Notes: generated by a model from the sequence alone, not told the origin. Shown: positions 1 to 8,261, counted from the first letter of the stretch. The stretch: DNA of 64,000 bases from Bacteroidaceae bacterium (GCA_017557635.1 JAFYYH010000016.1:248001-312000), one strand, 5' to 3'. Numbers and translations: made by a program.

Positions 1-2
1 AC

Positions 3-179
3 CGCAACACGGCTTACGTCTGGGTAAGCAGTAACGGCACAGACTGGAGGGTATATTATGGAAAGTCTGCAGTAGGCACTTACCATCACAACTACTACAA
101 GGGCTTCTTTGCACTCCGTCCTGCATACTTTTTGGATGGTGATGCAAAACTTGTATCGTTCGACTACAAGCCTCTGTGA
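3..179 (+). CDS. C-terminal fragment of an unidentified protein (cut by window edge)
   Basis: An open frame runs from the left edge to a TGA at 177-179, giving 58 residues rich in Tyr, Trp and Phe (for example FFALRPAYFLDGD near the end). The style resembles the C-termini of secreted or surface Bacteroidales proteins with FISUMP- or fimbrillin-like beta domains, but too little is present to name a family. Its 3' end lies 37 nt before the putative carA promoter, so it is probably a separate transcription unit. Confidence 0.5.
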   Translation, partial: RNTAYVWVSSNGTDWRVYYGKSAVGTYHHNYYKGFFALRPAYFLDGDAKLVSFDYKPL

Positions 180-216
180 TAATGCTAAAATTGTTGAAAA
201 CTTATCACTTACATAA

Positions 217-246
217 TTGAGGATTGGAGGAAAAGCCGTAACTTTG
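217..246 (+). promoter_or_regulatory. Bacteroidota-type promoter for the carA leader
   Basis: TTG at 217-219 and TAACTTTG at 239-246 are separated by 19 nt, an exact match to the Bacteroidota -33/-7 consensus (TTG, about 19 nt, TAnnTTTG). Transcription would begin near 251-254, leaving a leader of about 160 nt before carA. Confidence 0.75.
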
Positions 247-250
247 CGGC

Positions 251-337
251 ATGCAAAGAATAGGAGGAAATATAAGTTGCTCACCAAAGCATAAGCAGAC
301 CGGTGGGGATAATGTTTCCGAGAGAAATATTTTTTAG
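251..337 (+). CDS. Putative 28-codon leader peptide upstream of carA
   Basis: An ATG at 251 opens a 28-codon frame ending with TAG at 335-337, exactly one base before the terminator-like hairpin at 338-368. It begins at or very near the expected transcription start, so its translation would be nearly leaderless, or would use an internal start after the strong AGGAGG at 262-267. The last codons are A/T-rich (AAT ATT TTT TAG). The position between promoter and terminator suggests an attenuation leader, but no homologue is recognised and it may be a chance frame. Confidence 0.35.
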   Translation: MQRIGGNISCSPKHKQTGGDNVSERNIF

Positions 338-374
338 AAGGAGGAATTGTTTTTTACAGTTTCTCCTTTTTTTT
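338..374 (+). terminator. Intrinsic terminator / possible attenuator in the carA leader
   Basis: AAGGAGGAA (338-346) pairs with TTTCTCCTT (360-368) as a 9-bp stem with one G-U pair, followed by a run of T to 374. It lies 41 nt before the carA start and downstream of the carA promoter, so it is placed to attenuate carAB rather than to end the upstream gene. Confidence 0.6.
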
Positions 375-415
375 ACCGCAAGGTTGAGAAGAGTTTAACA
401 ACAATAATAGAGAGA

Positions 416-1477
416 ATGACAGTATCATTGATTTTGGCCGACGGCACCTGCTTCAAGGGTGAATCATTCGGCTATGAACATCCCGTAAGCGGTGAGTTGG
501 TATTCAACACCGCTATGGCAGGTTATCCTGAGATCCTGACTGAGCCTGCATCACGCGGTCAGCTCATTGTAATGACCTATCCGGTCATTGGTAACTATGG
601 TATACAGCCCATGACTCCCGATGAGTTCGGACTGCCCACCAATGCAGAGAGTGCAAGCGCACAGGCACGCGCCCTGATAGTAAGTGAGGTCAGTGATTTC
701 TACAGTCACTGGAACGCCAAGGAGTCACTCGGCGAGTGGATGAAGCGCAATAAGATTGTAGGTGTTATGGGTGTCGATACCCGTGAACTTACCAAGCACA
801 TCCGTAACCACGGCAGCATGACCGCCAAGATCCTGTTTGACGGCCAGAAGAAACCCGAGGAGTACGCCTACACAAATATGCTTCCGGAGGTATCGGTCGA
901 GAAACCTGTTACCTATAACGAGGGTGCATCAAAGAAGGTGGTACTGGTAGACTGCGGTGTTAAGGCCGGAGTCGTACGCTGCCTGATCAATGAAGACCTT
1001 GAGGTTGTACGCGTTCCCTGGAACTATGACTACTCAAAGATTAAGATGGACGGTCTTGTAATCTCAGACGGTCCCGGTAACCCCAGTTACTGCAGTGAGG
1101 TTGTAACACGCCTGCAGAAGTTCATGGCCAAGAACGACACTCCCATTCTGGGTATCGGCATGGGATGCCTGCTGCTGGGTCTTGCCGGCGGTATGGATAC
1201 ATACAAGCTCAAGTTCGGTCACCACACTCAGAATCAGCCGGTACAGCTGGTTGGAACAGACTGTTGCTACATCACCACACAGAACCACAACTACGCCATC
1301 CGTGAGGATTCAGTTGTAGGTCAGTGGAAGGTATACCTCAAGAACCTGAACGATGATTCAGTTGAGGGCATCTACAACACACGCAAGCCCTGGGTAGGCG
1401 TGATGTTCCACTCAGAGAGCGATCAGGTTAACACTGACGCCATGTTTATTTACGATGATTTTGTTTCAAAACTCTAA
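416..1477 (+). CDS. carA: Carbamoyl-phosphate synthetase small subunit, lacking the catalytic Cys
   Basis: 353 residues, close to the usual CarA length. The N-terminal CPSase small domain (ADGTCFKGESFGYE, GELVFNTAMAGYPE) is followed by a class I glutamine amidotransferase domain with SDGPGNP, FGHHTQNQP, TTQNHNYAI and FHSES. The normal nucleophile motif GICxGHQ reads GIGMGCLL: the Cys position is Gly248 and the GHQ His is Cys251, while His332 and Glu334 of the triad remain. Glutamine hydrolysis should therefore be lost, leaving a structural subunit that supports ammonia-dependent synthesis by CarB, as in vertebrate CPS I. The ATG at 416 is preferred over an upstream TTG at 347 because homology begins at TVSLILADG. 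carB follows after 12 nt. Confidence 0.93.
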   Translation: MTVSLILADGTCFKGESFGYEHPVSGELVFNTAMAGYPEILTEPASRGQLIVMTYPVIGNYGIQPMTPDEFGLPTNAESASAQARALIVSEVSDFYSHWNAKESLGEWMKRNKIVGVMGVDTRELTKHIRNHGSMTAKILFDGQKKPEEYAYTNMLPEVSVEKPVTYNEGASKKVVLVDCGVKAGVVRCLINEDLEVVRVPWNYDYSKIKMDGLVISDGPGNPSYCSEVVTRLQKFMAKNDTPILGIGMGCLLLGLAGGMDTYKLKFGHHTQNQPVQLVGTDCCYITTQNHNYAIREDSVVGQWKVYLKNLNDDSVEGIYNTRKPWVGVMFHSESDQVNTDAMFIYDDFVSKL

Positions 1478-1489
1478 CACCCCGCTACT

Positions 1490-4400
1490 ATGGCATTGAA
1501 GAAATACAAGAAAGTGCTGCTCCTGGGTTCAGGTGCACTCAAGATAGGTGAGGCCGGCGAATTCGATTACTCAGGTTCACAGGCCCTCAAGGCTCTTAAG
1601 GAGGAGAACATTGAGACTATCCTCATTAATCCTAACATCGCTACAGTACAGACCAGTGAGGGTGTAGCTGACAGAGTTTATTTCTACCCTGTAACCCCGT
1701 TCTTTGTAGAGAAGGTAATTGCTAAGGAGCGTCCCGATGCAATCCTGCTGGCATTCGGTGGTCAGACCGCCCTGAACTGCGGTGTTGCCCTGGAGCAGAA
1801 CGGTGTTCTGGATAAATATAAGGTAAAGGTTCTGGGTACTCAGGTTAAGGCCATCATGGACACTGAGGACCGCGACCTCTTTATCAAGCGTCTGGATGAG
1901 ATAGGTGTACAGACCATCAAGAGCCACGCCGTAGAGACTATGGACGATGCACGCGCAGCCGCACGTGAGCTGGGTTACCCGGTTATCATCCGTTCTGCAT
2001 ACGCTCTGGGCGGTCTTGGTTCAGGTTTCTGCGACAATGAGGAGGAACTGAACAAGCTGGCCGAGAAGTCATTCTCATTCTCACCGCAGATTCTGGTTGA
2101 GAAGAGCCTCAAGGGCTGGAAGGAGATTGAGTTTGAGTGCGTGAACGATAAGAGCGGCAACTCAATCATCGTCTGCTCGATGGAGAACTTTGACCCGCTG
2201 GGAATCCATACCGGTGAGAGTATCGTAGTTGCTCCTACACAGACCCTGACTCACCACGAGGTGCAGAAACTTGAGGAGCTGACCATCCGCATTGCCCGTC
2301 ACATCGGCATCGTAGGTGAGTGCAACATCCAGTTCGCCTTTGACCCGCAGTCTGAGGAGTACCGCGTAATCGAGGTTAACGCCCGTCTGAGCCGCTCATC
2401 GGCCCTGGCATCAAAGGCTACAGGTTATCCTCTGGCTTTCGTTGCCTGCAAGCTGGGTCTTGGTTACAACCTCTATGAACTCAAGAACTCCATTACAAAG
2501 GATACAACCGATTTCTTTGAGCCCTCTGTTGACTATGTAGTCTGCAAGATTCCCCGTTGGGATTTGAGCAAGTTCCACGGTGTTGACCGTGAGATCGGCT
2601 CTTCAATGAAGTCTGTAGGTGAGGTTATGTCTATCGGCCGCAGCTTTGAGGAGGTTATCCAGAAGGGTATCCGTATGATCGGTCAGGGCATGCACGGATT
2701 CGTTGAGAACAAGAGCATCAAGTTCGATGATCTGGACAAGGCACTCAAGGAGCCTACCGATAAGCGTCTGTTCGCCATCAGCCAGGCCTTCAGCGAGGGT
2801 TACACCATTGACCGCATCTGGGAACTCACCAAGATTGACAAGTGGTTCCTGAACCGCCTGAAGGGTATTGTTGACCTGTCAAAGCAGTTGCACAAGTGCA
2901 AGGGTCTGGATGCCCTGAGCGAGGATATGATCCGCAAGGCCAAGAAGATCGGTTACTCAGACTTCCAGATTGCACGTGCCATCGGTCTTGAGAAGAGCAT
3001 GGGCTCACAGGCCGGCCTGCTGGCTGTACGTAACAAGCGTAAGAGCCTGGGCATTGTACCTTACGTTAAGCAGATAGATACCCTGGGCGGTGAGTATCAG
3101 GCTAAGGAGAACTACCTCTACATGACATACAACGGCTGCGCACATGACATACCGTTCTTTGATGACAAGAAGTCAATCATCGTTATCGGCTCTGGCGCAT
3201 ACCGTATCGGTTCATCTGTTGAGTTTGACTGGTGCGGCGTTCAGGCTCTGAACACCGTCCGCAAGGAGGGTTACCGCAACATCGTCATCAACTGCAACCC
3301 TGAGACAGTAAGTACTGACTACGACGTTACAGACCGTCTGTTCTTTGATGAGCTGACATTTGAGCGCGTAATGGATATCATCGAGCTGGAGAATCCCTAC
3401 GGTGTGATTGTATCAACCGGCGGACAGATCCCCAACAACCTGGCTATGAAGCTGGATGCAATGAAAGTGCCTATCCTGGGTACAAGCGCCAAGGATATCG
3501 ATAACGCCGAGGACCGTGAGAAGTTCTCTGCAATGCTTGACCGCATAGGCGTTGACCAGCCCGAGTGGAGCGAGCTGACCTCTATGAAGGAGATCGGCAA
3601 GTTCATCGACAAGGTTGGATTCCCAGTACTGGTTCGTCCTTCATACGTGCTCTCAGGTGCTGCAATGAACGTCTGCAGTAACCAGGAGGAGCTGGAGAGA
3701 TTCCTGCAGCTGGCCGCTGAGGTATCAAAGGAGCACCCTGTTGTTGTAAGCCGCTTCATTGAGAACGCCAAGGAGGTTGAGATGGATGCAGTTGCCAAGG
3801 ACGGTGAGATCATTGCTTACGCCATCAGTGAGCACATTGAGTTTGCCGGTGTACACTCAGGTGACGCTACCATCCAGTTCCCGCCCCAGAAACTCTACGT
3901 TGAGACTGTTAAGCGTATCAAGCGAATCAGCCGTCAGATTGCAAAGGAACTTCATATCAACGGACCTTTCAATATCCAGTATCTGGCCCGTGAGAACGAT
4001 ATCAAGGTAATTGAGTGTAACCTGCGTGCTTCACGTTCATTCCCGTTCGTAAGCAAGGTGCTCAAGATCAACCTGATTGAGATAGCAACCAAGATCATGC
4101 TTGGCATTCCTGTAGAGGCACCAGAGAAGAGCCTGTTCGATATCGACTATGTTGGTATCAAGGCTTCACAGTTCTCATTCAACCGTCTGCAGAAGGCCGA
4201 TCCTGTTTTGGGTGTAGATATGGCATCAACCGGTGAGGTTGGCTGCCTTGGTGATGACCAGCGCTACGCCATCCTGGAGTCAATGCTCTCAGTAGGCTAC
4301 CGCATCCCCAAGAAGAACGTACTCCTGTCAACCGGTACCGCAAAGCAGAAAGCTGCCATGCTGGATGCCGCCAAGATGCTGGTTTCAAACGGATACAACC

Positions 4401-4717
4401 TCTATGCTACCGGTGGTACAGCAAAGTACCTTGAGGATAACGGCATAAAGAACACCCGCGTATATTGGCCCAGCGAGGAGGGACAGCAGCCTCAGGCTCT
4501 TGACATGCTGCACAACAAGCAGATTGACATGGTGGTGAACATTCCCAAGAATCTCACCCAGCATGAGCTCACAAACGGATACAAGATCCGTCGTGCTGCA
4601 ATCGACCTGAACATTCCGCTGATCACCAACGCCCGATTGGCAAGCTCGTTCATCAATGCCTTCTGCACAGTAGACATAGATGACATACCCATCAAGAGTT
4701 GGGATAGTTTCAAGTGA
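1490..4717 (+). CDS. carB: Carbamoyl-phosphate synthetase large subunit (CPS I-like)
   Basis: 1075 residues with the duplicated ATP-grasp architecture: a carboxyphosphate half (VIEVNARLSRSSALASKATG), an oligomerisation region, a carbamoyl-phosphate half (VIECNLRASRSFPFVSK) and a C-terminal MGS-like regulatory domain. It makes carbamoyl phosphate from bicarbonate, two ATP and ammonia for arginine and pyrimidine synthesis. The second half and regulatory domain read much closer to animal CPS I/CAD than to E. coli CarB as I recall them. Thr974, Thr977 and Trp993 (in YWPSEEG) have the spacing of the N-acetylglutamate-site residues of human CPS I, and Asn1017 sits in a matching VNIP motif. It is co-transcribed with carA. 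Its stop codon lies inside the left arm of the palindromic element that follows. Confidence 0.96.
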   Translation: MALKKYKKVLLLGSGALKIGEAGEFDYSGSQALKALKEENIETILINPNIATVQTSEGVADRVYFYPVTPFFVEKVIAKERPDAILLAFGGQTALNCGVALEQNGVLDKYKVKVLGTQVKAIMDTEDRDLFIKRLDEIGVQTIKSHAVETMDDARAAARELGYPVIIRSAYALGGLGSGFCDNEEELNKLAEKSFSFSPQILVEKSLKGWKEIEFECVNDKSGNSIIVCSMENFDPLGIHTGESIVVAPTQTLTHHEVQKLEELTIRIARHIGIVGECNIQFAFDPQSEEYRVIEVNARLSRSSALASKATGYPLAFVACKLGLGYNLYELKNSITKDTTDFFEPSVDYVVCKIPRWDLSKFHGVDREIGSSMKSVGEVMSIGRSFEEVIQKGIRMIGQGMHGFVENKSIKFDDLDKALKEPTDKRLFAISQAFSEGYTIDRIWELTKIDKWFLNRLKGIVDLSKQLHKCKGLDALSEDMIRKAKKIGYSDFQIARAIGLEKSMGSQAGLLAVRNKRKSLGIVPYVKQIDTLGGEYQAKENYLYMTYNGCAHDIPFFDDKKSIIVIGSGAYRIGSSVEFDWCGVQALNTVRKEGYRNIVINCNPETVSTDYDVTDRLFFDELTFERVMDIIELENPYGVIVSTGGQIPNNLAMKLDAMKVPILGTSAKDIDNAEDREKFSAMLDRIGVDQPEWSELTSMKEIGKFIDKVGFPVLVRPSYVLSGAAMNVCSNQEELERFLQLAAEVSKEHPVVVSRFIENAKEVEMDAVAKDGEIIAYAISEHIEFAGVHSGDATIQFPPQKLYVETVKRIKRISRQIAKELHINGPFNIQYLARENDIKVIECNLRASRSFPFVSKVLKINLIEIATKIMLGIPVEAPEKSLFDIDYVGIKASQFSFNRLQKADPVLGVDMASTGEVGCLGDDQRYAILESMLSVGYRIPKKNVLLSTGTAKQKAAMLDAAKMLVSNGYNLYATGGTAKYLEDNGIKNTRVYWPSEEGQQPQALDMLHNKQIDMVVNIPKNLTQHELTNGYKIRRAAIDLNIPLITNARLASSFINAFCTVDIDDIPIKSWDSFK

Positions 4718-4846
4718 TACCATTGGGGACGGTTCCGTTTGGTATCGTTTTGCTAAATAAGAAACAGCGGCTTAATTGTAAGTCGCTGTTCTTTTTGTAG
4801 TTGGATATAAAACGATACCAAACGGAACCGTCCCCAGTGGTATCAC
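4714..4846. repeat. REPIN-like palindromic element 1
   Basis: Arms 4714-4751 and 4809-4846 are inverted copies, 38 nt long with one T/C difference (a G-U pair in RNA). Each arm is itself an imperfect palindrome bounded by GATACCA and TGGTATC around the core TTGGGGACGGTTCCGTT, the layout of a REP sequence; two inverted REPs make a REPIN. The spacer holds a separate terminator hairpin. The stop codons of both convergent neighbours (carB TGA 4715-4717; GH13 TGA 4845-4843) lie in the arm ends. A related copy is at 57276-57409. No RAYT transposase is in the window. Confidence 0.8.
4763..4796 (+). terminator. Terminator inside REPIN-like element 1
   Basis: AACAGCG-G-CTTA (4763-4774) pairs with TAAG-T-CGCTGTT (4779-4790) around the loop ATTG, followed by CTTTTTG. 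On the other strand the stem is followed by TTTCTTATTT, so it can act for both carAB and the converging GH13 gene. Confidence 0.8.
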
Positions 4847-6513
4847 CTCCAGCGGAGGATGACGCCGGATTGGGCGGGAACGGTGACGCGGATGGGGGAG
4901 TCGGGATGGATGTTAGCCTTGAAAGACTGGCCTGAGAGCAGTTCCTTTACTGCTGCTCCGTCCTTCTGCGAGAGTTCCATGTAGTCAAACGCATGCTGCG
5001 GGATATTGACTGTGGTATTCATGGGCTGGTCGCTGAAGTTGGTGACCACCAGAATGGCGTCCTTGCCGTCGGCACGAAGGAATGCGTACTGCTTGTGCGG
5101 ATTGAAAGACTCTGAGAGCGGATTCACGTACATAAGGTCAAAGAACTTTCCGTCACGTACGGCGTGCTCCTGATTGCAGATACGCAGCAGAGTGGAGTAG
5201 AAGGCCCTGAGTTCACGCTCATCCCTGGTCAGTCGGGCATCGTTCCATTTTCCGTCGTTATAGAGGCGTGAAAGGGTATCGGGAGCCCAATAATCAAAGA
5301 TCGTGGTACGTCCGTCAAGTCCGCTGAATCCCTCCTGGTCCATGCCGGATTCGCCTACCTCCTGACCTGAATAAACCATGACAGGACAGCTGTCCATAAG
5401 GGCTGATACAATCATGGCAGGACGTCCCTTTTGTGCCGTTCCACCGAAGAATCGGGATGCTATGCGCTGCTCGTCATGGTTCTCCATGAAGTGCAGCATG
5501 CTCTGGCCGTTGCCGCCGTTCTGCTGCCAGCAACGGGTTATTGCCGTGGCCGATTCACGACCCTCGACAACGGCACGCAACGTGTCGTAAAGACCCACCT
5601 TGTCATATATGTAGTCAAAGTGGCCGATGTTGATGTAATCCCAGTAGGATCCAGGGTTATAGATTTCGGCGATGAAACGTATCTTTTTGTGCGCTTTCTT
5701 TACTCTTGATACGGCCCAGTCCCAGAACTGAACGGGTACCATCTCGGCCATGTCGCAACGGAATGCGTCAACACCTTTTCCGGCCCAGAAAAGAAGTATG
5801 TCGAGCATCTTCTTCCAGGTGTCGGGAACGGGGTCGAAACAGCGCTGTCCGCCGGCCGTGTAATCAACTCCGTAGTTCAGTTTTACGGTTTCATACCAGT
5901 CTGAATATGTGGGAGTTGCGCTGAATTTGTCATTGCCTGTGGCACGGGCCGGAAACTCCTTGTAGTCACCCCAGTCGGGCTCTCCTGAAAGGGCCTGTCC
6001 GGGCAGGTAATAGAAGTTGTTCCGGGGGCTGAACGCAAGTGTTTTGTCATCGGCCTCACCAAGGTCTTTTACACCTTTGGGTTTGGCAATGGAGAGGTAC
6101 TCGCGGGCAACGTGGTTGGGTACGAAATCCATGATGAATTTCATGCCTGCCGAGTGGACACGGTCAACCAGACTTTGGAATTCGGCCATGCGGTCGGGAA
6201 CGGAGAGTGCAAGGTCGGGATCTATGTCGTAATAGTCACGGATGGCGTAGGGTGAGCCGGCACGTCCCTTGACGGTTCCCGGATGTGACACGGGGATGCC
6301 GTACTTGCTGTAATCTGTGCAGGATGCGTGGGCTATCAGGCCGGTGAACCATATATGAGTAACTCCCATCGCCTTGATGTTCTCAAGGACGGTGGGAGTA
6401 TAACTTTCCAGCTTGCCGGAACCATTGGTGCTGATGTCACCTCCAGGCACATTCCTGCCTGCGCTGTTGCAGCAAACACGCGTGAATATCTGGTAGATGA
6501 CAGCCTTTTCCAT
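4843..6513 (-). CDS. Glycoside hydrolase family 13 (alpha-amylase superfamily), cytoplasmic
   Basis: 556 residues with the four GH13 regions in order: DFVPNH, GVDAFRCDMAEM (nucleophile Asp254), FIAEIYNP (acid/base Glu283) and MENHDEQ (Asp347). A C-terminal beta domain follows (ILVVTNFSDQPMNTTVNIP). There is no signal peptide, so it probably acts in the cytoplasm on maltodextrin or glycogen-derived oligosaccharides; the exact specificity cannot be read. The ATG at 6513, 5 nt after the fabD stop, is chosen because family homology starts at EKAVIYQIFTR; an in-frame extension to 6570 would overlap fabD. It is transcribed with fabD. The stop codon lies in REPIN-like element 1. Confidence 0.88.
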   Translation of the reverse strand: MEKAVIYQIFTRVCCNSAGRNVPGGDISTNGSGKLESYTPTVLENIKAMGVTHIWFTGLIAHASCTDYSKYGIPVSHPGTVKGRAGSPYAIRDYYDIDPDLALSVPDRMAEFQSLVDRVHSAGMKFIMDFVPNHVAREYLSIAKPKGVKDLGEADDKTLAFSPRNNFYYLPGQALSGEPDWGDYKEFPARATGNDKFSATPTYSDWYETVKLNYGVDYTAGGQRCFDPVPDTWKKMLDILLFWAGKGVDAFRCDMAEMVPVQFWDWAVSRVKKAHKKIRFIAEIYNPGSYWDYINIGHFDYIYDKVGLYDTLRAVVEGRESATAITRCWQQNGGNGQSMLHFMENHDEQRIASRFFGGTAQKGRPAMIVSALMDSCPVMVYSGQEVGESGMDQEGFSGLDGRTTIFDYWAPDTLSRLYNDGKWNDARLTRDERELRAFYSTLLRICNQEHAVRDGKFFDLMYVNPLSESFNPHKQYAFLRADGKDAILVVTNFSDQPMNTTVNIPQHAFDYMELSQKDGAAVKELLSGQSFKANIHPDSPIRVTVPAQSGVILRWR

Positions 6514-6518
6514 AGGTC

Positions 6519-7382
6519 TTAGCCTCTGATTCTCTTGATGAGGCCGGTCAGGACTGCGCCGGGACCGCACTCGGTGAACTCCTCAGCGCCGTCGGCAATC
6601 ATGTTGAGGACGCTCTGAGTCCAGCGTACCGGTGAATTGAGCTGTGTCACCAGGTTTGCCTTGATCTCCTCAGGGTTGGTATGAGGCTTGGCGTCAACAT
6701 TCTGGTAAATGGGGCATACCGGGTTGTTGAACTGTGTGTTGCTGATAGCCTCAGCCAGTTCATCCTTGGCAGGAGTCATAAGGGGTGAGTGGAATGCACC
6801 GCCTACAACCAGGGGCAGGGCACGCTTTGCGCCGGCCTCGGTCATGAGGGGGCATGCAGCGGCGATGGCCTCTTTTGAACCTGAGATAACAACCTGTCCG
6901 GGGCTGTTGTAGTTGGCGGGAACAACCACCATGCCCTTTGCGTTCAGGTCAGCGCAGATGGCCTCGATCCTGTCATCGGCCAGACCGATGATGGCAGCCA
7001 TTGTGCCGGGTACCTTCTCGCAGCATTTCTGCATTGCACCCGCACGCTGTGAAACCAGTTTCAGACCGCTCTCGAATGAGAGTGCGCCGCAGGCTACAAG
7101 TGCTGAAAACTCGCCCAGAGAGTGTCCTGCAACCATGTCAGGCTTGAAATCAGCGCCGTGTGACTTGGCAACTGCAACTGAATGGATGAACACTGCGGGC
7201 TGTGTTATATCTGTGCGGCGCAGATCTTCGTCAGAGCCGCTGAACATGATGTCTGAAATCTTGAATCCGAGGATTGAATCGGCCTCTGCAAACAACTCTT
7301 TTGCCCAGTCAAACTGGTCATACAGGTCCTTACCCATGCCCGAGAACTGGGCACCCTGTCCGGGAAAAACGTATGCTTTCAT
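6519..7382 (-). CDS. fabD: Malonyl-CoA:ACP transacylase
   Basis: 287 residues, the typical FabD length. It shows the N-terminal FPGQGAQFSGMG motif, the nucleophile elbow GHSLGEFS (Ser88) with a downstream catalytic His in GGAFHSPLM, and the oxyanion-side motif NYNSPGQ. It transfers malonyl groups from CoA to acyl carrier protein in the cytoplasm, the step that feeds chain elongation in fatty-acid synthesis. It is followed after 5 nt by the GH13 gene on the same strand, a pairing without an obvious metabolic link. No other fab gene is adjacent. Confidence 0.95.
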   Translation of the reverse strand: MKAYVFPGQGAQFSGMGKDLYDQFDWAKELFAEADSILGFKISDIMFSGSDEDLRRTDITQPAVFIHSVAVAKSHGADFKPDMVAGHSLGEFSALVACGALSFESGLKLVSQRAGAMQKCCEKVPGTMAAIIGLADDRIEAICADLNAKGMVVVPANYNSPGQVVISGSKEAIAAACPLMTEAGAKRALPLVVGGAFHSPLMTPAKDELAEAISNTQFNNPVCPIYQNVDAKPHTNPEEIKANLVTQLNSPVRWTQSVLNMIADGAEEFTECGPGAVLTGLIKRIRG

Positions 7383-7414
7383 ATCTAAATGTTAAGTATA
7401 TCCAGTAATTTGAT

Positions 7415-7422
7415 TATCTTTG
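7415..7422 (+). promoter_or_regulatory. -7 element upstream of the exopolysaccharide locus
   Basis: TATCTTTG fits the TAnnTTTG -7 consensus and points to the sugar transferase gene at 7585. The expected -33 region has only TTA-like sequence. The resulting leader of about 160 nt has no recognised element; no UpxY/UpxZ antitermination genes are present. Confidence 0.5.
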
Positions 7423-7584
7423 CGCGACTTTTCCAAACAATTGAAAAAGCGTACTTAAAAGCGCTTGTGAGTGCAAAAATAGTCATCATTCCGAATGTGC
7501 AGGAATGGATTATTGACATTTTTATGCGTCGCTACACAATTATTGCTTTTTGTGCGCGTTATATAATAAACCTGTAAATCTACA

Positions 7585-8235
7585 ATGTTGAACTACAAAA
7601 TACAGAGCTACGGTAGCATGTACCGTATGGAGCATTCGGATGCAATGGGATCCTTTCAGTTGGGACTGAAGAGGGCTTTTGACATCATCTTTTCAGTGTT
7701 GGGTCTGGTGCTCTTTTCTCCGCTGATTCTGATATTCTCCGCCATCCTGTTTTACGACAAGGGTCCTGTATTCTTCAAACAGGAGAGAGTGGGCTACAAA
7801 GGAAAACCGTTCCTGATCTACAAGTTCCGTACAATGCGCACTGATGCCGAATCAGACGGTATTCCGCGTCTTGAGAGTGAACGCAACAAATATCTGACTC
7901 CGTTCGGAGGCTTCCTGCGTGCACATCACCTTGACGAACTTCCGCAGCTTTGGAATGTGCTTAAGGGTGACATGTCATTTGTAGGTCCCCGTCCGGAACG
8001 CCAGTATTTCATTGACCAGATAAACCGTGAGACCGATGACTACCGTTACATCTATCTGATGCGTCCGGGAGTCACATCATACGCAACATTATTCAACGGC
8101 TACACAGACACAATGGACAAGATGCTTAAGCGTCTTGAATATGACCTGGACTATCTGGATAACCGCAATATCTTCACTGACCTGGGAATCATCGCAAGGA
8201 CTTTCTTCTCGGTGTTCAGTGGCAAGAAATTCTGA
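7585..8235 (+). CDS. Undecaprenyl-phosphate sugar phosphotransferase (initiating transferase)
   Basis: 216 residues: one N-terminal hydrophobic segment (about residues 33-55) followed by the bacterial sugar transferase domain, with FFKQERVGYKGKPFLIYKFRTMR, the LDELPQLWNVLKGDMSFVGPRPE block and the catalytic Asp-Glu pair in LDELPQ. It belongs to the short WbaP/PglC-type class that moves a sugar-1-phosphate onto undecaprenyl phosphate on the inner face of the membrane, starting the repeat unit. It is the first gene of the exopolysaccharide locus; the export gene follows after 26 nt. The block before LDELPQ reads RAHH rather than the common RKTS, a small departure. The sugar donor cannot be inferred. 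Confidence 0.92.
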   Translation: MLNYKIQSYGSMYRMEHSDAMGSFQLGLKRAFDIIFSVLGLVLFSPLILIFSAILFYDKGPVFFKQERVGYKGKPFLIYKFRTMRTDAESDGIPRLESERNKYLTPFGGFLRAHHLDELPQLWNVLKGDMSFVGPRPERQYFIDQINRETDDYRYIYLMRPGVTSYATLFNGYTDTMDKMLKRLEYDLDYLDNRNIFTDLGIIARTFFSVFSGKKF

Positions 8236-8261
8236 TTTTGAATTAGTTACTACCGTTTTTT

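Noticed and set aside
347-415. Upstream TTG extension of carA (start at 347)
   Set aside because: The added residues are not conserved CarA sequence and the TTG lies in the loop of the terminator hairpin; ATG at 416 fits the family start.
5431-5709. 92-codon plus-strand frame within the GH13 gene, and similar antisense frames within carB, atp genes and uvrD
   Set aside because: They are opposite-strand shadows of well-supported genes with codon bias imposed by the real frame.
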